Origin: Rhizobium sp.
Lineage (GTDB): Bacteria > Pseudomonadota > Alphaproteobacteria > Rhizobiales > Rhizobiaceae
Assembly (NCBI GenBank): GCA_019739215.1
Contig: JAHHDR010000042.1
Coordinates: 186,001 to 250,000 of the forward strand
Direction: 5' to 3'
Length of the DNA: 64,000 nucleotides
Part shown: in pieces, positions 45,897-55,158 of the stretch
How positions within the stretch are numbered: the first letter of the stretch is position 1
How the letters are laid out: the number at the start of each line of letters is the position of its first letter
Position numbers and translations under genes: made by a program
The notes under the pieces: generated by a model
The model's input: the letters and a program-made list of their open reading frames with translations, nothing else
Database searches by the model: none
Told to the model about the DNA's origin: nothing

Positions 45897-46271
45897 TCAG
45901 AAACGATGCGCCGGCCAGTCCGCAACCTCGACCCGCATGATCAGACCCGAATCGTCGAAGGTCACGATCTCCTCGCCCTCGCGGGCCAGCGGTTCGCCGG
46001 TATGGCGATTGCGTGCCGTGAGCCGCCAGAGCGACCGGACCCGCGCTCCGCCGAGGGCTTCCACCAGTGAGTCTTGCGAAACCTGGTCGGGATAGGTGTC
46101 GAAATATGTGCGAAAGCCGGCCATGATCGGTCCGCGCCCGGCGATCACGCCACCGAGGCCGCCGGAATCATAAACCGCATCATCGGCGAACATTGCCTCG
46201 ATCGTGGCGAAATCCAGCGCATTGATCGCGTCATGATAGGTGACCAGCCGGGCGACGGGATCGAACGCCAT
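45897..46271 (-). CDS. SnoaL/NTF2-like protein
   Basis: The 124-residue protein has the NTF2-like cone pattern: helix LVTYHDAINALDFATIEAMF, ADDAVYDSGGLGGVIAGRG, FRTYFDTYP and strands ending VEVADWPAHRF. Catalytic residues vary in this fold, so no reaction can be named. The ATG at 46271 overlaps the HAD stop (TGATG), so the two genes are coupled. Confidence 0.82.
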   Translation of the reverse strand: MAFDPVARLVTYHDAINALDFATIEAMFADDAVYDSGGLGGVIAGRGPIMAGFRTYFDTYPDQVSQDSLVEALGGARVRSLWRLTARNRHTGEPLAREGEEIVTFDDSGLIMRVEVADWPAHRF

Positions 46272-46882
46272 CACAGCAGCCCGTGGCTGCGGAGGGCCTT
46301 GTCGAGCGTCTCCGGCCCCAGAAACTGCACGGCCTGCCAGCCATAGGCGCGCGCCGCCTCGACATTGGCGATCGCATCGTCGATGAAGAAGGTGGCTGCG
46401 GGATCGAGCCCGAAGCTCTTCGTATGGCTGTCGTAGATTGCCGGATCGGGCTTGATCAGGCGCACGCGGGCCGACACGGTGACGCCGCGGGGCTTGCGCA
46501 GGAAGGGAAACACCTCGCAGGCCTGGTCGAACGTGTCGTCGGCGAAATTGGTGAGCAGCGTGACGTCGCGGCCCTCGGCAATGAAGCGTTCCAGGTGGTC
46601 GACGCTGTGCTGGTAGGGATGGGGCACCATCTCGTGCCAGTGCTTGCGGAAACCGCGGATATTGTGCGCGTGATCGGGAAATTTTTCGATCAGCAGTTCC
46701 TCCGCCTCCTGCCAGGTGCGTCCGCGATCCTGCTCGACATTCCAGTCATGGGTGCAGACGTTTTCGAAGAACCATCTGCGCTCTTCGGCATCGGGGATGA
46801 GACGCGCAAACGGGATATCCGGATCGTAGTGGATCAGAACCTTGCCGATGTCGAAAACGATATGCCGGATGCTGGCGGTCAT
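46271..46882 (-). CDS. HAD-superfamily hydrolase
   Basis: The 203-residue protein has HAD motif I VFDIGKVLIHYD (second Asp replaced by Gly within DXGXV), motif II LLTNFA, motif III Lys in RLIKPDPAIY and motif IV FFIDDAIANVEAA. Size and motifs resemble YihX-type sugar phosphatases. The unusual Asp-Ile-Gly in motif I is typical of this subgroup. It lies just downstream of mutY on the same strand. Confidence 0.9.
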   Translation of the reverse strand: MTASIRHIVFDIGKVLIHYDPDIPFARLIPDAEERRWFFENVCTHDWNVEQDRGRTWQEAEELLIEKFPDHAHNIRGFRKHWHEMVPHPYQHSVDHLERFIAEGRDVTLLTNFADDTFDQACEVFPFLRKPRGVTVSARVRLIKPDPAIYDSHTKSFGLDPAATFFIDDAIANVEAARAYGWQAVQFLGPETLDKALRSHGLL

Positions 46883-46892
46883 GGAAACTCTT

Positions 46893-47969
46893 TCAATGTG
46901 ATATCTTGAATGCGTCGGGAATAGCGGCAGCGATCGCTTTTTTCATGACAGTCGGCAAGGCTTCCCCGTCAAGTTTTGTGACGGGAACCCACCAGCCGTT
47001 ATCGCCGTCCTGCTCTACCCGATCGGCGCGGTAGATCGAGAGCCTGAGTTCGAAATGGGTGAAGACGTGGGTCACGGTGCCGCAGGGTTGCCAGTCGGCC
47101 GCGAAGGGTGCGTGATCGATGCCCGTGCCGCCGTCGCGATTGGACGTCCAGTCCGTGGTCGGGACTTCGGACATGCCGCCGAGCAGACCTTCGGGAGGGC
47201 GTTTGCGCAGGAGCACGCTGCCGGCACCGTCGAGTGCGACATAGGCCGCACCGATCCGCACCGGCTTGGCCTTCTTGCCCGCCTTGACCGGAAAGAGCTC
47301 CGGATCACCCTCTTGCAGAGCGCGACAACTGTCGCGCCACGGACAGAGCGCGCAGGCCGGTCGCCGGGGCGTGCAGATCGTGGCGCCGAGATCCATCATC
47401 GCCTGGGCGAAATCACCCGGTCGCATGTCCGGAGTCAGCGTCGCGAGGTGGCGGCGGAAGATCGGCTTGGCTGATGGCAACGCCGCCTCGATACGGAAGA
47501 CGCGGGAGATGACGCGCTCGACATTGCCGTCCATGACAGGAACCGGCTCGTCGAAGGCGATTGCCGCAATGGCGGCGGACGTGTAGTCGCCAATGCCCGG
47601 GAGCGTTCGGAGTTGCTCCGACGTCTCAGGAAAGCGGCCACCGTGCATCTCGGCAACCGCCTCGGCGCATTTCTTGAGATTGCGGGCGCGGGCGTAGTAG
47701 CCGAGACCCGCCCAGGCCTTCATGACGTCCTCGACATCGGCTGCCGCGAGATCCTCGACGCGCGGCCAGAGGCGGACGAACTTCTCGAAATAGGCCTTCA
47801 CGGCCGCGACCGTGGTCTGCTGCAGCATCACCTCGGAGAGCCAGACATGATAGGGATCATTGACGCCCCCGGCCGCGCGCATGTCGGGCGTCACGCGCCA
47901 CGGCAGTTCGCGGCGGTGACGGTCGTACCAGGCGAGAAGGTCTTGGGCGTTCGGCGGGTCAGGGATCAT
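46893..47969 (-). CDS. mutY: A/G-specific adenine glycosylase
   Basis: The 358-residue protein has the catalytic Glu in SEVMLQQTTV, the helix-hairpin-helix LPGIGDYTSAAIAAIA with the catalytic Asp in VMDGNVERV, a four-Cys iron-sulfur loop (CTPRRPACALCPWRDSC) and a C-terminal NUDIX-like 8-oxoG recognition domain. It removes adenine mispaired with 8-oxoguanine. The ATG at 47969 gives the usual N-terminus; a TTG twelve codons upstream is possible. Divergent from the dciA-like gene, in the order seen in Rhizobiales. Confidence 0.95.
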   Translation of the reverse strand: MIPDPPNAQDLLAWYDRHRRELPWRVTPDMRAAGGVNDPYHVWLSEVMLQQTTVAAVKAYFEKFVRLWPRVEDLAAADVEDVMKAWAGLGYYARARNLKKCAEAVAEMHGGRFPETSEQLRTLPGIGDYTSAAIAAIAFDEPVPVMDGNVERVISRVFRIEAALPSAKPIFRRHLATLTPDMRPGDFAQAMMDLGATICTPRRPACALCPWRDSCRALQEGDPELFPVKAGKKAKPVRIGAAYVALDGAGSVLLRKRPPEGLLGGMSEVPTTDWTSNRDGGTGIDHAPFAADWQPCGTVTHVFTHFELRLSIYRADRVEQDGDNGWWVPVTKLDGEALPTVMKKAIAAAIPDAFKISH

Positions 47970-48046
47970 CGATTGCTGCTTAGGGGAATGCACTGTATGT
48001 TTCAACGGCCAATCCCGGCAGAGACGACCTATTGCAGTTGCATCCC

Positions 48047-48553
48047 ATGTCCACCTTCAAGCGTCGCGGCGCCGTGCAGATTGCCGAAGCCGCCAACGGC
48101 CTCATCGACCCTGTTCTGCAACGCAAGGCGGGCATCAACACGGCGCTGATCGGCAGCTGGGACGAAATCGCCGGCAGCGATTTCGCGGACTGCACCCGGC
48201 CGGAGAAGATCAGCTGGCCACGCCGAAACGCGGACCGACCGGGCGAAGCGGGCGGCATGGAGGCCGGCGTGCTGACCATCGCCTGCGAGGGCGCGCGGGC
48301 ACTTTTTCTCGCCCATGCCCAGGGCGAACTGATCCAGCGGATCAACGGCTTCTTCGGCTTTCCCGCGATCCGGCAGATCAGGATCGTGCAGAAGCCGGTC
48401 AACATGCACCTGCGTCGTCGCCGCGGGCTGAGGCCGCTCTCCGCAAGCGAGAGCACGCATCTCGCCGAACTGACCGCGGAGATCGAGAGCGAAGCGCTCA
48501 GGAAAGCACTCGATCGGCTGGGGCGCGGGGTCTATGGCAGCCGCCGGCGGTGA
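48047..48553 (+). CDS. DUF721/DciA-like protein
   Basis: The 168-residue protein begins MSTFKRRGAVQIAEAANGLI, then a DUF721 core with IGSWDEIAGSDFADCTRPEK and LTIACEGARALFLAHAQGEL, LIQRINGFFG and IRQIRIVQKP. DciA proteins load or regulate the replicative helicase in bacteria that lack DnaC. The role here is inferred from family and from the conserved mutY-dciA-dsbA-smc arrangement. The ATG at 48047 is favoured over an upstream TTG. Confidence 0.85.
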   Translation: MSTFKRRGAVQIAEAANGLIDPVLQRKAGINTALIGSWDEIAGSDFADCTRPEKISWPRRNADRPGEAGGMEAGVLTIACEGARALFLAHAQGELIQRINGFFGFPAIRQIRIVQKPVNMHLRRRRGLRPLSASESTHLAELTAEIESEALRKALDRLGRGVYGSRRR

Positions 48554-48693
48554 AAATTACAGTTTGGCAATCTGCGGAAAGCGCCATCCGGCAGTCACAA
48601 TTCTTTGAAGATATAGACGGGTCAACAACTTGCGGCACTTTCAGCCAAGGTATATCCAGCTTGCATGATCCCGCCCGTCCCCATGGAGACACC

Positions 48694-49356
48694 ATGCTTT
48701 TCACTCGCAAAGAATTCCTGAAGTTTCTCGCAGCCGGCACGGCCGTCGCAGCCATCGGGTTGCCGCTGTCCCAGGCCGTGGCGCAGGAAGCACCGGCTCC
48801 GGACGGCAGCATCGACGTCGTCAAGCTGATGGCGCCAGGTCCGCTTCCCGAAGCGGCGATCGGCAAGGAAGACGCGCCGGTGACGATCGTCGAATATATG
48901 TCGATGACCTGCCCGCATTGCGCCGCCTTCCATCGCGAGACGTTCGACGCGATCAAGGAGAAATATATCGATACCGGCAAGGTACGGTTCATCCTCCGGG
49001 AATTCCCGCTCGACAACAAGGCGATGGCCGCAATCATGCTGGCGCGTTGCGCGCCCGAAGGTCAGTATTTCCCCTTCGTGTCCGCCCTGTTCAAGAACCA
49101 GGTCAACTGGCTGACGGCGCAGGACGCGCGTGCGGCGCTGCTGCAGATGTCGAAACTGGCCGGTTTTACACAGGAGAGCTTCGAGGCGTGCTTGACGAAC
49201 CAGAAGCTTCTGGATGATGTGCTCAAGGTGCGCGAGATGGGCGGCAAGGATTTCGGCGTCGACTCCACGCCCACATTCTTCATCAACGGCCAGCGTTACG
49301 CCGGGGGAATGAGCGTTGCAGAAATGTCGGCCATCATCGACGCCGCTGCCAAGTAA
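48694..49356 (+). CDS. Periplasmic DsbA-family thioredoxin-like protein
   Basis: The 220-residue protein has a signal sequence (FLKFLAAGTAVAAIGLPLSQAVA), then VTIVEYMSMTCPHCAAFHRE with the redox motif Cys-Pro-His-Cys, and VDSTPTFFINGQRYAGG with the cis-Pro loop. It resembles Rhizobiales DsbA/BdbD-type oxidoreductases. GGAGACACC precedes the ATG; the earlier GTG frame to 48550 has no such site. It is followed by an intrinsic terminator and smc. Confidence 0.93.
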   Translation: MLFTRKEFLKFLAAGTAVAAIGLPLSQAVAQEAPAPDGSIDVVKLMAPGPLPEAAIGKEDAPVTIVEYMSMTCPHCAAFHRETFDAIKEKYIDTGKVRFILREFPLDNKAMAAIMLARCAPEGQYFPFVSALFKNQVNWLTAQDARAALLQMSKLAGFTQESFEACLTNQKLLDDVLKVREMGGKDFGVDSTPTFFINGQRYAGGMSVAEMSAIIDAAAK

Positions 49357-49378
49357 TTCTTCCGCGATGATATTCGAG

Positions 49379-49406
49379 GGCGGCGGCTTCGGGCTGCCGC
49401 CTTTTT
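49379..49406 (+). terminator. Intrinsic terminator after the DsbA-like gene
   Basis: GGCGGC (49379-49384) pairs with GCCGCC (49396-49401) across an eleven-base loop, directly followed by TTTTT. It lies 22 bases past the stop codon and before smc, so smc probably needs its own promoter or relies on readthrough. Confidence 0.7.
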
Positions 49407-49452
49407 GCGTTGTGAGTCCTGCGACAAAACCCCGCGTCTCGGTGAGCCTCGC

Positions 49453-52400
49453 ATGAAGTTCAACAAGCTTCGCCTCACCGGCTTCAAATCCTTCGTCGAG
49501 CCATCCGAGTTCCTGATCGAGCCCGGCTTGACCGGCGTGGTCGGGCCGAACGGCTGCGGCAAGTCGAACCTGGTCGAGGCATTGCGCTGGGTAATGGGGG
49601 AGAACTCCTACAAGAACATGCGGGCGTCCGGCATGGACGACGTGATCTTCTCCGGTTCGGGACAGCGCCCTGCCCGCAATACGGCCGAGGTCGGGCTGTT
49701 CATCGACAATTCGGACCGCACCGCGCCTGCCGCCTTCAACGACGCCGATGAATTGCAGGTGACGCGGCGGATCGAGCGCGAGCAGGGGTCGGTCTACCGC
49801 ATCAACGGCAAGGAGGCCCGGGCGCGCGACGTGCAGCTGCTCTTCGCCGATGCCTCGACTGGGGCGCGTTCGCCCGCCATGGTGGGCCAGGGCCGTATCG
49901 GCGAGCTGATCCAGGCAAAGCCCCAGGCGCGGCGGCAATTGCTCGAAGAGGCGGCCGGCATTTCCGGGCTGCATTCCCGGCGCCACGAGGCGGAACTGCG
50001 GCTGAAGGCGGCCGAGAACAATCTCGAGCGGCTCGAGGATGTCACCACCACGCTATCGACCCAGATCGAGAGCCTCAAGCGCCAGGCGCGGCAGGCCAAC
50101 CGCTACAAGCAACTCTCAGCCTCGTTGCGCGCCGAGGAAGCCAAGCTGCTTCACATCCGCTGGGCACAGGCCAAGAGCGCCGAGGGCGAGGCCGAGAGCG
50201 TGCTGAACCATGCCACCAACCGCGTGGCCGAACGGGCGCAGGCGCAGATGGAGACGGCCAAGAACCAGGCCGTGCAGGGCCTGCGGCTTCCGGAACTGCG
50301 CGAGGAGGAGGCCAAGGCCGGTGCCGCATTGCAGCGGCTGACGATCGCGCGCGGCCAGTTGGAAGAGGACATGCGCCGGCTCGAAGTCCGCCGGCAGGAG
50401 TTGCAGCGCCGGATCACGCAGCTATCGGCCGACATCGAGCGCGAGCGGCAACTGGTCGCCGGCAACGAGGCGATCGTCGGACGGCTGGACGAGGAAGAGC
50501 AGGAATTGCGCGAGGCGCTGGAAAGCGCGACGGAGCGCGCTGCCGAACTTGCCGAGGCGCTGAGGGCCGCAGGAACGGCGGCCGCAGAGGCCGAGGAACG
50601 CATGCAGGCACTGACCGCCGAGCGCGCGGAAGCCGCGGCCGGGCGCCAGCAGTTCGAGCGGTTCCTCGCCGATCTCGCCCAGCGCCGCCTGCGGCTCGAG
50701 CGGCAGATCGCCGAAGCGCGCGACGAGTTTGGGACCGTGGAGACCCGGCTTGCCGCCCTGCCCGATCCGGCCGAGAAGGAAGCCGAACTCGAGGCCGCGG
50801 AACTCGCCCATGGAGATGGCGAGGCTGCGGTTGTCCATGCCGAGCAAGTTCTGGCCGAGGCCCGCGCCGTGCAACACGACGCCCGCCGGCCGGTGGAGGA
50901 CGCGCGCAGCCGCCTGAGCGCCATCGAGACCGAGGCGAACACGATCGCCCGCATGCTCGCGGCAGGCAGCCCTGGCGGACACGCGCCGGTGGCCGATCAG
51001 ATCCATGCCGATCCCGGCCTCGAGGCCGCGCTCGGCGCCGTGCTGGGCGACGATCTCGATTCCGCGCTCGACAGCACTGCGGCCGCTTTCTGGACCATGC
51101 CCGGAGAAGACACGGGCGATTTCCCCCTGCCGCCGGGCGCAACACCGCTGATCGGCCATGTCCGGGCGCCTGCCGAGCTTCACCGCCGTCTCCGGCAGAT
51201 CGGACTGGTCGATGAGGCTGCCGGCGACGGTCTGCGGCAGGCGCTCAAGGCGGGCCAGCGGCTGGTGTCGCGCGCAGGCACCGTCTGGCGCTGGGACGGC
51301 CACGTCACCCGCGCCGGCGCCCCGAGCGCGGCCGCGCTCAGGCTGCAACAGAAAAACCGGCTAAAGGTGCTCGAGGCGGAGGCGGAAGAAGCGCGGATCC
51401 AGCTCGAGGATTGCGAGGAGCGGCTGGCGGCGGCCAACGACCAGGTCCGGATCGGCGAAGAGCGGCTCAATTCCAACCGCGACATGGTGCGACTGCTGGC
51501 CAGGAAGCTCGGCGAGGCCCGCGAAGCGGCACTTCAGGCCGAGCGCGCCTCTGCCGATCTCGTACGCCGTCGCGACACGGTCGCGCAGCAGATCGAGGGA
51601 TATGACGCCCAGGCGGAGGAAATCGGGATATCCGAGGAGGATGCGCGGATATCGCTTGCCGACGCGCCGGACCTGACCGCTCTCGATCTCCGCCTGCGCG
51701 AACAGGGTCTTGCGGTTGCCGAACGCCGCGCGGCACTGGCCGAGGCGCGCGCGCTCAATGACAGCGAACTGCGCGACAATGATGCACGCCGCCGGCGGCT
51801 GACGGCCATCGCCGCCGAGAAGCAGGTCTGGCGCGAGCGCGAGGCGAGTGCGGCGCGCCAGATCGCTACCCTCACCGAGCGCGAGGAAGAGGCCCGCATC
51901 GAACTGGAGGACCTCGACGTCGCGCCGGAGGAATTCGAGGACCGGCGCATGGCGCTGATGAACGAGATCGCCAAGGCGGAATCGGCGCGGAAACAGGCTG
52001 CGGACAAGCTTGCCGCCCAGGAAAACCTCGAGCGCGACGCCGATCGCGCGGCCCGCGACGCGCTGGCGGGCCTTGCCGAGGCCCGCGAGCAGCGCGGCCG
52101 CGCGGAGGAGCGGCTGGTCTCCGCCCGTGACTGGCGGGTCGCGCAGGAGGCCCGCATCCGCGAGGTGCTCGATACCGAGCCGCATCTGGTGATGCGGCTG
52201 ACCGGGCTGGCGCCCGATGCCCCCCTGCCCGACATCCGCGCCATCGAGATCGAACTCGAGCGGCTGAAGATGGAGCGGGAACGGCTGGGGGCGGTCAACC
52301 TCCGCGCCGAGGAAGAACAGGCGGAGCTGAGCGAGAGGCTCGACACGCTGACGCGCGAGCGCGACGACATCATCGACGCAATCCGCAAGCTGCGCACGGC

Positions 52401-52911
52401 AATCCAGAACCTCAACCGCGAGGGCCGCGAGCGGCTGATGAATGCGTTCGAGGTGGTCAACACCCAGTTCAAGCGGCTCTTCACCCACCTTTTCAACGGC
52501 GGCGAGGCGGAGTTGCAGCTTATCGAAAGCGACGACCCGCTCGAGGCGGGGCTCGACATCCTGGCCCGTCCGCCGGGCAAGAAGCCGCAGACCATGTCAC
52601 TCTTGTCCGGCGGCGAGCAGGCGCTGACCGCGATGGCGCTGATCTTCGCCGTCTTCCTCACCAACCCCGCGCCGATCTGCGTGCTCGACGAGGTGGATGC
52701 GCCGCTCGACGACCACAATGTCGAGCGTTATTGCAACCTGATGGATGAAATGGCGGCGACGACGGACACCCGGTTCCTGATCATCACCCACAATCCGATC
52801 ACCATGGCGCGGATGAACCGGCTCTATGGCGTGACCATGGCCGAACAGGGTGTCTCGACGCTTGTCAGCGTCGATCTGCAGACGGCGGAGCAGTTACGCG
52901 AAGCGGTGTGA
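49453..52911 (+). CDS. smc: Chromosome segregation protein SMC
   Basis: The 1152-residue protein has the N-terminal Walker A GPNGCGKSNLVEALRWVMGE, long coiled coils, a reduced hinge (SPGGHAPVADQIHADPG through the ATPL region near residue 500-600), and C-terminal signature LLSGGEQALTAMA with Walker B ICVLDEVDAPLDDHNV. It forms the condensin-like ATPase ring acting in chromosome segregation. The start at 49453 is the standard N-terminus (MKFNKLRLTGFKSF); the upstream extension is unlikely. No frame break is seen in this long gene, in contrast to the 59-64 kb region. Confidence 0.97.
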   Translation: MKFNKLRLTGFKSFVEPSEFLIEPGLTGVVGPNGCGKSNLVEALRWVMGENSYKNMRASGMDDVIFSGSGQRPARNTAEVGLFIDNSDRTAPAAFNDADELQVTRRIEREQGSVYRINGKEARARDVQLLFADASTGARSPAMVGQGRIGELIQAKPQARRQLLEEAAGISGLHSRRHEAELRLKAAENNLERLEDVTTTLSTQIESLKRQARQANRYKQLSASLRAEEAKLLHIRWAQAKSAEGEAESVLNHATNRVAERAQAQMETAKNQAVQGLRLPELREEEAKAGAALQRLTIARGQLEEDMRRLEVRRQELQRRITQLSADIERERQLVAGNEAIVGRLDEEEQELREALESATERAAELAEALRAAGTAAAEAEERMQALTAERAEAAAGRQQFERFLADLAQRRLRLERQIAEARDEFGTVETRLAALPDPAEKEAELEAAELAHGDGEAAVVHAEQVLAEARAVQHDARRPVEDARSRLSAIETEANTIARMLAAGSPGGHAPVADQIHADPGLEAALGAVLGDDLDSALDSTAAAFWTMPGEDTGDFPLPPGATPLIGHVRAPAELHRRLRQIGLVDEAAGDGLRQALKAGQRLVSRAGTVWRWDGHVTRAGAPSAAALRLQQKNRLKVLEAEAEEARIQLEDCEERLAAANDQVRIGEERLNSNRDMVRLLARKLGEAREAALQAERASADLVRRRDTVAQQIEGYDAQAEEIGISEEDARISLADAPDLTALDLRLREQGLAVAERRAALAEARALNDSELRDNDARRRRLTAIAAEKQVWREREASAARQIATLTEREEEARIELEDLDVAPEEFEDRRMALMNEIAKAESARKQAADKLAAQENLERDADRAARDALAGLAEAREQRGRAEERLVSARDWRVAQEARIREVLDTEPHLVMRLTGLAPDAPLPDIRAIEIELERLKMERERLGAVNLRAEEEQAELSERLDTLTRERDDIIDAIRKLRTAIQNLNREGRERLMNAFEVVNTQFKRLFTHLFNGGEAELQLIESDDPLEAGLDILARPPGKKPQTMSLLSGGEQALTAMALIFAVFLTNPAPICVLDEVDAPLDDHNVERYCNLMDEMAATTDTRFLIITHNPITMARMNRLYGVTMAEQGVSTLVSVDLQTAEQLREAV

Positions 52912-52912
52912 T

Positions 52913-53695
52913 CTATGCCGCGAAGATCACGTTGCGGACGTCCTGCGGGGTGCCCACGGTGCCCTGAGCACAGGTCTTGGCATCGGGCGGGCCGACGCGG
53001 AACGACAGGCCGCCGCGCGCGTTGGCGACCGCAAACATGCTCTCGTCGGTCAGGTCATCGCCCATGGCCAGCGGAAGGCGGCCGGTGAACGGCTGCTCGC
53101 CGAGGAACCGCTCGACCGCGTCGCCCTTGCTGGCGCGCGCCGGGCGGATTTCATAGACCATCTTGCCAAGTTGCAAGGCCCAGTCCGGCCCCGCCGCCTC
53201 CGAAAAGGCCCGCATGCGTTCGCCGAGCGCAAGCTCGTAATGCGGGGCAAGGCGATAGTGGGCGGCGACCGCAGCACCCTTGTCCTCGATCAGCACGCCG
53301 GGCATGGATTTCGCCTCCTCGACGAGCGCCGCCTTCAGCCCGGCGAATTCAGCGGTTGCCTCGGCATAGATCATGCTGCCATCCGGGCCACGCATCTCCG
53401 CACCGTGGAGTCCGGCGATCGGGAACGGGAACGGATCGAACAGGGCGTCGGCATAGGCCAGGCCGCGACCGGTCACCAGCGCAAGCGCGCCGCCAAGCTC
53501 GAGACGCAGCTTCTCGATCGCGCCGGGCAGGCCCGGCGGCACGACGATCTCGTCGGGTGTCGGCGCAAGATCGAGAAGGCAACCATCGATGTCGAGAAAC
53601 ACCGCCCAGCGGCTCGGCTCGCTTCTCACCATGAGCAGGGCCTGCTCGACGGAAATGCTGGATTGGTCCTGCCGATCGGCCGGCGCTGTCGTCAT
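52913..53695 (-). CDS. otsB: Trehalose-6-phosphate phosphatase
   Basis: The 260-residue HAD phosphatase has motif I VFLDIDGCLLDLAPTPDEI, motif II LVTGRGLA, the Lys in RPARASKGDAVERFL and motif IV AMGDDLTDESMF, all in the OtsB order. It dephosphorylates trehalose-6-phosphate. No otsA is in this window. Its stop sits two bases from the convergent smc stop. Confidence 0.92.
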   Translation of the reverse strand: MTTAPADRQDQSSISVEQALLMVRSEPSRWAVFLDIDGCLLDLAPTPDEIVVPPGLPGAIEKLRLELGGALALVTGRGLAYADALFDPFPFPIAGLHGAEMRGPDGSMIYAEATAEFAGLKAALVEEAKSMPGVLIEDKGAAVAAHYRLAPHYELALGERMRAFSEAAGPDWALQLGKMVYEIRPARASKGDAVERFLGEQPFTGRLPLAMGDDLTDESMFAVANARGGLSFRVGPPDAKTCAQGTVGTPQDVRNVIFAA

Positions 53696-53885
53696 GGTTC
53701 GTCTCCCGCTGGTCTGGGTCCAGGCGCCCTATAGGCTCCCGAAGTCACTGGTTGTTCCGGAAATCCTGCGTCCCGAAACGCCCTCGCTGCGCCGGCGTTC
53801 CAATCCAGGAACCCCGGACGCCTGTCAGGCGTTTCCGGAAGCGCGGTCCGGACGGGTGCCGCGCCGCGGGTTCAAGGAGAGCAAC

Positions 53886-55013
53886 ATGGCGACGGACAAG
53901 GCAAGGCGAAATTCGGGCACAAAACGAAACGCGGGCGACGGAGCGCCGCTCGAGCATGGGGCCGAAAACCTGCCTTCCGTCATTGTCGACGAATACAACA
54001 ACGAAATCAAGGACCGGGACGGCTTCATCGGCGACCGGGCGCGAAAAGCCGCCTTCCAGGAGAAGATCGACGACTGGCGCAAGCAGATGCGCAAGGCCGG
54101 CGACGATCCGCTGGGAGATGCGCCAACGGAGGAGCTTTCCAAGAAGCAGGTCGACAAGTTCCTCAAGGGCGAGGACAAGGAGGCTGCGGCGCTCGTCATG
54201 GGCGCGATCGAGGATTTTGCCGGCGAACTGGCGGAGGTCCTGGGTCGCTATCTTGGACAGCGCATATGGAAGAAGACCGAGCGCATCGTTGTCGGCGGCG
54301 GTTTCCGCGACAGCGCGGTGGGGGAGCTTGCCATCGCACGGGCGGGCATCCTGCTCAAGGCCGAGGGACACAAGGTCGATCTCGTCCCGATCCGGCACCA
54401 CCCCGACGACGCCGGGCTGATCGGCGCGGCCCACCTGATGCCGGCCTGGATGCTGAAGGGCAATCAGGCCATCCTGGCCGTTGACATCGGCGGCACCAAC
54501 ATGCGGGCCGGCGTGGTCGAACTCAAGCTCGACACGCATCCGGATCTATCCGAGGCATCGGTGTGGAAATCGATGCTGTGGCGCCATGCCGACGACAGCC
54601 CGGCGCGAAGCGCCGCCATCGAGGAACTGGGCGACATGCTGAAGAAGCTGATCGCCAAGGCCGAGAAGAGCAAGATGACCCTCGCGCCCGTCATCGGCAT
54701 CGCCTGCCCCGGCATCATCGAGGCCGGCGGCGCGATCGATCGCGGCGGCCAGAACCTGCCGGGCGGCAACTGGGAGAGCGAGCATTTCAACCTGCCGCAG
54801 GCGCTTGCCAAGCTGATCCCCGAAATCGCCGGCCAACCCACCTTCATCGTCATGCACAACGACGCCGTGGTGCAGGGCCTGTCGCAGGTCCCGTTCATGC
54901 AGGACATCCGCAATTGGGGCGTGGTGACGATCGGCACGGGCTTGGGCAATGCCCATTTCATCAACAAGTCCGACCCGGCCGACGGCGAGAGCGCCGGCAA
55001 GGAAGCGGCCTGA
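53886..55013 (+). CDS. ROK-like sugar kinase with circularly permuted motif order
   Basis: The 375-residue protein carries ROK kinase motifs in an unusual order. The segment that normally ends a ROK kinase (helix AIEDFAGELAEVLGRYLG, then IVVGGGF near residue 134, HHPDDAGLIGAAHL near 180) comes first. The phosphate-binding start LAVDIGGTNMRAGVVE lies near residue 200. The catalytic Asp region VMHNDAVVQG follows near 323, and the adenosine motif GTGLGNAHF near 350 closes the protein. The ROK zinc motif CXCGXXGC is absent. The start follows AAGGAG. Substrate unknown. Confidence 0.82.
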   Translation: MATDKARRNSGTKRNAGDGAPLEHGAENLPSVIVDEYNNEIKDRDGFIGDRARKAAFQEKIDDWRKQMRKAGDDPLGDAPTEELSKKQVDKFLKGEDKEAAALVMGAIEDFAGELAEVLGRYLGQRIWKKTERIVVGGGFRDSAVGELAIARAGILLKAEGHKVDLVPIRHHPDDAGLIGAAHLMPAWMLKGNQAILAVDIGGTNMRAGVVELKLDTHPDLSEASVWKSMLWRHADDSPARSAAIEELGDMLKKLIAKAEKSKMTLAPVIGIACPGIIEAGGAIDRGGQNLPGGNWESEHFNLPQALAKLIPEIAGQPTFIVMHNDAVVQGLSQVPFMQDIRNWGVVTIGTGLGNAHFINKSDPADGESAGKEAA

Positions 55014-55047
55014 CCGCCACCGGTGAGGGTGGCGGCCGGGCTTTGCA

Positions 55048-55152
55048 AGAGCATTTCCGGCGAAAGCCAAGTCGCCTGAAATGCTCTATCTCTTTGTTTT
55101 CACGCGATTCCGGACGCAAAACCGCTTCGCACTTTTGCTGGAATTGCTCCAA
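55048..55152. repeat. RIME-like intergenic palindromic repeat
   Basis: Two hairpin-forming halves lie side by side: AGAGCATTTCCGGCG...CGCCTGAAATGCTCT, then GATTCCGGACGCAAAACC...CGCACTTTTGCTGGAATTGCTC. This matches the look of the short mosaic intergenic elements of Rhizobiales. I cannot check copy number elsewhere in the genome. It sits between convergent genes. Confidence 0.65.
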
Positions 55153-55158
55153 GCGGCG

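Noticed and set aside
48622..49986. Minus-strand open frame of 454 codons
   Set aside because: It runs opposite the DsbA-like gene and the start of smc, both strongly supported, and has no recognisable domain.
50414..52718. Long minus-strand frames inside smc
   Set aside because: They show Ser/Arg/Ala-rich shadow translation opposite a full-length SMC protein.
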